Of a stretch of DNA of 64,000 nt, positions 61,540 through 64,000 are shown piece by piece; position 1 is the first letter of the stretch, and each line of letters opens with the position of its first letter. Below the pieces are notes generated by a model. The model was not told the DNA's origin. It saw only the letters and a list, made by a program, of their open reading frames with translations, and made no database searches. A program made the translations under genes and the position numbers. The stretch comes from JBAYOE01 sp050950065 (lineage in GTDB: Bacteria > Spirochaetota > Spirochaetia > Sphaerochaetales > Sphaerochaetaceae), in the NCBI GenBank assembly GCA_050950065.1, contig JBMNGX010000002.1:186001-250000 (forward strand). Direction: 5' to 3'.

Positions 61540-62655
61540 ATGTTAATAAGGTATAAAACGGACGAAAATAACAACACTATCGCTGTTGCAAAAATCTATA
61601 ACCAACAAGAACACAACATAAACAACTCTCTAATTGATAAAGATGCCTTTTGGGCAATAAGAAGACTCAGCCAAAATAAATTTGAAGCTTATATTGTTGG
61701 TGGGGCTGTTAGAGATCTGCTTTTGAAAATAGTTCCAAAAGATTTTGATATTGTCACCAATGCAACTCCACGTCAAATTAAACGCCTTTTTTACGATGCT
61801 CGAATCATTGGAAAGAGGTTTAAAATAGTTCATCTAACTTTCAATAACAAGGTAATTGAGGTTTCTACATTTCGTTCAGGTGATACTTCTATTTATGGGA
61901 ATATGGAACAAGATGCCCAAAGAAGAGACTTTACTGTTAACTCCCTTTATTACGATCCAATAGATAAACAACTTTTTGATTACCACGAAGCTCTTACTGA
62001 TTTTAAAAAAGAGAAAATTAGATCAATTTTGCCTTTACCAAGCTCTTTTGTAGAAGACCCGGTGAGGATGATTAGAGCTCTAAAATACTCAGCTACAACC
62101 CAATTTTCTTTGCAATTTAATATTAAAAGGGCAATTAAAAAAGTTGGGGTGGAGTTAAAAGAGGTCTCAGCTTCAAGATTAACTGAAGAGGTCTCCAAAA
62201 TTTTAGCTAGTGGACATGCAGTAGAAATCTTTAAGCTTTTGCAAAAATACTCTTTATTAAAGTATCTTCTACCAAATATAGCAAACCACAAAAATAAAAA
62301 AGAGTTGTATTTGTGTTTAGAGAGATTAGATAATCAAAATTTTAGTCGCAACTACTACTCAATGTGGAACAGTGAAATTTTAAAAGCTTTAGTTGAATCT
62401 GTTATTAATTGGCCAGCTGAGACTTTAGGGGGAGATTTACTTTTTAAAGAGTTGTTTAAAGAGACTAAAAGAGTAATTAGTCCAATAACACCCCCTAACT
62501 ACTATGTAGAACAAGCAGTAGTTGCTATTTTAAAAGAGAAAAATATTAAAGTACCTAAATCTGCTTTGAAGGCCTCTGAACCTTTTAGTCGTAAAAATGT
62601 TAAAAAACGACTTACTCAACAAAAAAGGACAAAGAAGGGAAAAAAGAGGGTTTAA
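61540..62655 (+). CDS. pcnB: Poly(A) polymerase / nucleotidyltransferase, PcnB-like
   Basis: A 371-residue class II nucleotidyltransferase: AYIVGGAVRDLLL, KDFDIVTNATPRQIKRLF, RRDFTVNSLYYDP, EDPVRMIRALKYSA. No HD domain, but a highly basic Lys/Arg C-terminus (RKNVKKRLTQQKRTKKGKKR) as in bacterial poly(A) polymerases. With the separate cca gene present, a role in RNA 3'-tailing is likely. I chose ATG 61540; no ribosome site is visible, and upstream in-frame codons run into hisS. Its stop is nested with that of the convergent gene (TTAA). Confidence 0.83.
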   Translation: MLIRYKTDENNNTIAVAKIYNQQEHNINNSLIDKDAFWAIRRLSQNKFEAYIVGGAVRDLLLKIVPKDFDIVTNATPRQIKRLFYDARIIGKRFKIVHLTFNNKVIEVSTFRSGDTSIYGNMEQDAQRRDFTVNSLYYDPIDKQLFDYHEALTDFKKEKIRSILPLPSSFVEDPVRMIRALKYSATTQFSLQFNIKRAIKKVGVELKEVSASRLTEEVSKILASGHAVEIFKLLQKYSLLKYLLPNIANHKNKKELYLCLERLDNQNFSRNYYSMWNSEILKALVESVINWPAETLGGDLLFKELFKETKRVISPITPPNYYVEQAVVAILKEKNIKVPKSALKASEPFSRKNVKKRLTQQKRTKKGKKRV

Positions 62656-63512
62656 GTCCACTCTTCAATTTCAATGTTTACACCGCTAACAAAAATACCT
62701 CCATACTTTTCCAGTGAATCTGAGATGTATTCTTGTAACTCTCCCAAGGTGGCAGAAATTTGGTGTTTGAAAGGGACTCTTAGTTTAACAGTTAAGTTGT
62801 ACCCCTCGGGTTGTATTTTCATTTGAACCTTTTTAACTTTGATGATTGGATCAAACTCATCTAGGGTGTGAACTACCATTTGAGTTAAGGCAGCTTCACT
62901 CATTGTTATTTTTCCATACTTGCTAAATTCGGGTCTAACAATAGTTTTCTCATACCCTTTATTTTTACTCCAAGGTAGTTTTGTCTTATTTTTTAAAAAG
63001 ACTCTCATTGTATCGTAAACAATTTGGGGGTAGGTGCGTGTGACCTCAATAGTTGGAACTGGGATTACATGCTTACCTTCACTGAAGCGCACCCTCATCG
63101 CCGTTTCAATCTCCTCTTTAGTTGCAATATCTTCTATGTGGAAAATCTTTTCAGGTTCGGGAAGTTTTAATCTATTGGCAATTCGATAGACCATTTTTTC
63201 ACTTGTTCCAATGATTAAAATCTTTTGAAATTTCTCTTTTTGCAAAGCAGCAAGAGCTTCATTTTGGTGATCATCTTCATCAAAAAGGGCAGTTCGAACC
63301 GCAGTTAAAAAGTTTTGCTCCCTTTTAGCACTTCTTCCTGCTAAAATTCTGTCTTCTTTTATCAAAAGACCATCGTCAATTATAATATCTATGTTATACT
63401 TTTGAGCAACTAACTTTGAGCGAAAAGATTTGCCGGTACCACTTTTACCTACCAGTGCAAAAACTTTTTTACCTCGAAGTTTCCAAAAAGCGTAACGAAA
63501 TATGCGGTTCAT
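62652..63512 (-). CDS. P-loop NTPase fused to an Asp23/Gls24-like domain
   Basis: A 286-residue protein. The N-terminal part has Walker A in VGKSGTGKSFRSKLVA (GKSGTGKS at 22-29) and looks like a kinase-type P-loop domain to about residue 165. The C-terminal part, from about 200 (ITMSEAALTQMVVHTLDEFDP to VSGVNIEIEEWT), has the strand-helix pattern of Asp23/DUF322 proteins, which are alkaline-shock or membrane-associated factors. I know of no function for the fusion. A promoter 7 bp before the ATG suggests a leaderless mRNA. Confidence 0.7.
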   Translation of the reverse strand: MNRIFRYAFWKLRGKKVFALVGKSGTGKSFRSKLVAQKYNIDIIIDDGLLIKEDRILAGRSAKREQNFLTAVRTALFDEDDHQNEALAALQKEKFQKILIIGTSEKMVYRIANRLKLPEPEKIFHIEDIATKEEIETAMRVRFSEGKHVIPVPTIEVTRTYPQIVYDTMRVFLKNKTKLPWSKNKGYEKTIVRPEFSKYGKITMSEAALTQMVVHTLDEFDPIIKVKKVQMKIQPEGYNLTVKLRVPFKHQISATLGELQEYISDSLEKYGGIFVSGVNIEIEEWT

Positions 63513-63519
63513 ATTTACT

Positions 63520-63548
63520 GTTATACCGTTTTTCCGTTACTATATGAA
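63520..63548 (-). promoter_or_regulatory. Promoter of the P-loop/Asp23 gene (leaderless)
   Basis: On the minus strand TTCATA (63548-63543), 17 bp, TATAAC (63525-63520), then 7 bp to the ATG at 63512. No ribosome site lies before the ATG. Confidence 0.5.
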
Positions 63549-63565
63549 GTGCAAAAGTGATAAGA

Positions 63566-63589
63566 GCCCAATTATTTTGGTTTTTGGGC
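63566..63589. repeat. Inverted repeat upstream of rnfC
   Basis: GCCCAA (63566-63571) and TTGGGC (63584-63589) with a 12-bp T-rich spacer, about 45 bp before the rnfC ATG. A regulator site or hairpin is possible; no T tract follows the second arm. Confidence 0.4.
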
Positions 63590-63630
63590 AATTTAGCACG
63601 TTTTACATATACCAAAGGAGTACCACAAGG

Positions 63631-64000
63631 ATGGCTAGATTACCGACTTTCAAAAAAGGTGGGGTTCATCCCGATGATAATAAGAGGTATACACACTCAA
63701 AACCAATTGAAGTTATGCCTCCCCCCCTCGAGTTAATCATCCCTCTCTCACAACACCTAGGAGCACCAGCTAAAGCTCTTAAGGCCAAAGGGGATACCGT
63801 AGAAGCTGGAGAAAAAATTGGCGAAAGCGCCTCTTTTATCTCTGCATCAATCCACTCACCAGTAAATGGGAGTGTTAAAGAGATTAAAAAAGTTACCTTA
63901 GCAAACTCTGTCGTAACGGATGCTATTGTAATTGAAGTTAATAAAGAAGATCCCTATGGTCAATGGAAAAAACACGCTTACGATAAATTGTCTAATGAAC
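63631..64000 (+). CDS. rnfC: Electron transport complex protein RnfC (5' part)
   Basis: The first 123 residues of RnfC, cut by the window end. FKKGGVHPDDNKRYT and the biotinyl-like barrel start (LIIPLSQHLGAPAKALKAKGD, SIHSPVNGSV) are typical. RnfC is the NADH- and Fe-S-binding peripheral subunit of the Rnf complex, which couples ferredoxin:NAD+ oxidoreduction to ion pumping. The rest of the rnf operon should follow beyond the edge. AAAGGAG lies upstream of the ATG. Confidence 0.92.
   Translation, partial: MARLPTFKKGGVHPDDNKRYTHSKPIEVMPPPLELIIPLSQHLGAPAKALKAKGDTVEAGEKIGESASFISASIHSPVNGSVKEIKKVTLANSVVTDAIVIEVNKEDPYGQWKKHAYDKLSNE

Noticed and set aside
1..64000. CRISPR arrays, insertion sequences, toxin-antitoxin or defence islands
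   Set aside because: No spaced identical repeats, transposase motifs, terminal inverted repeats or known defence proteins were found; the window is housekeeping chromosome.

Overview
The window is a gene-dense, low-GC bacterial chromosome segment carrying about 53 complete genes, parts of two more at the edges, and three tRNA genes. Gene content and order point to a spirochaete. The clues are the dcw cluster running into hslVU, the order murG-cvpA-holB-histidine kinase-NtrC regulator (as I recall it from the Hk2/Rrp2 locus of Borrelia), a PUR-family (BpuR-like) protein, a short SMC, a type 2 IleRS, an HrpA helicase of about 820 residues, and Rnf. The genus cannot be fixed from the sequence alone.

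Layout. 1-167 is the 3' end of an unrecognised gene. 297-8960 is a reduced division and cell-wall cluster (mraZ, rsmH, ftsL, murF, mraY, ftsW, ftsQ, ftsA, ftsZ) behind a promoter overlapped by MraZ-box-like repeats. It lacks ftsI, murE, murD, murC and murG; ftsI (13.7-15.4 kb) and murG (19.2 kb) lie outside it. It runs into xerC, xerD, hslV, hslU and a degenerate flhF. Next come ftsI, a LysM/LytM envelope protein and secA. 19.2-26.6 kb is the co-directional block murG-cvpA-holB-kinase-regulator-dinG. groES, a small TPR-like gene and an RpoS-like sigma gene follow. The sigma gene is preceded by a near-perfect sigma-54 (-24/-12) promoter. 28.7-36.6 kb holds ppdK, tRNA-Thr, tsaD, apt, arsC, tRNA-Glu, an ABC-F protein and coaX.

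The segment 36.6-41.1 kb is unlike the rest. Two M29 aminopeptidase copies, rnhB and smc all carry frameshifts there, which suggests either local gene decay or a stretch of poor assembly. 42.9-48.6 kb is a translation block (ffh, rpsP, khpA, rimM, trmD, rplS, coaD, rpmF, acpP, rnc). 48.6-64 kb has cca, ileS, a lipoprotein, fmdB, thiI-nifS, aroB, hrpA, hisS, pcnB, a P-loop/Asp23 fusion and the start of rnfC.

The most interesting system is a probable sigma-54 to sigma-S cascade. A cytosolic PAS histidine kinase and a complete GAFTGA-type NtrC activator lie about 3-6 kb from an RpoS-like gene that has its own -24/-12 promoter and an upstream palindrome suited to an enhancer-binding site. Other themes are promoters placed so that several mRNAs would be leaderless, divergent promoters whose -35 boxes coincide or overlap, convergent genes whose ends overlap instead of being separated by terminators, and a relic flhF directly after hslVU, which may mark a lost flagellar operon.
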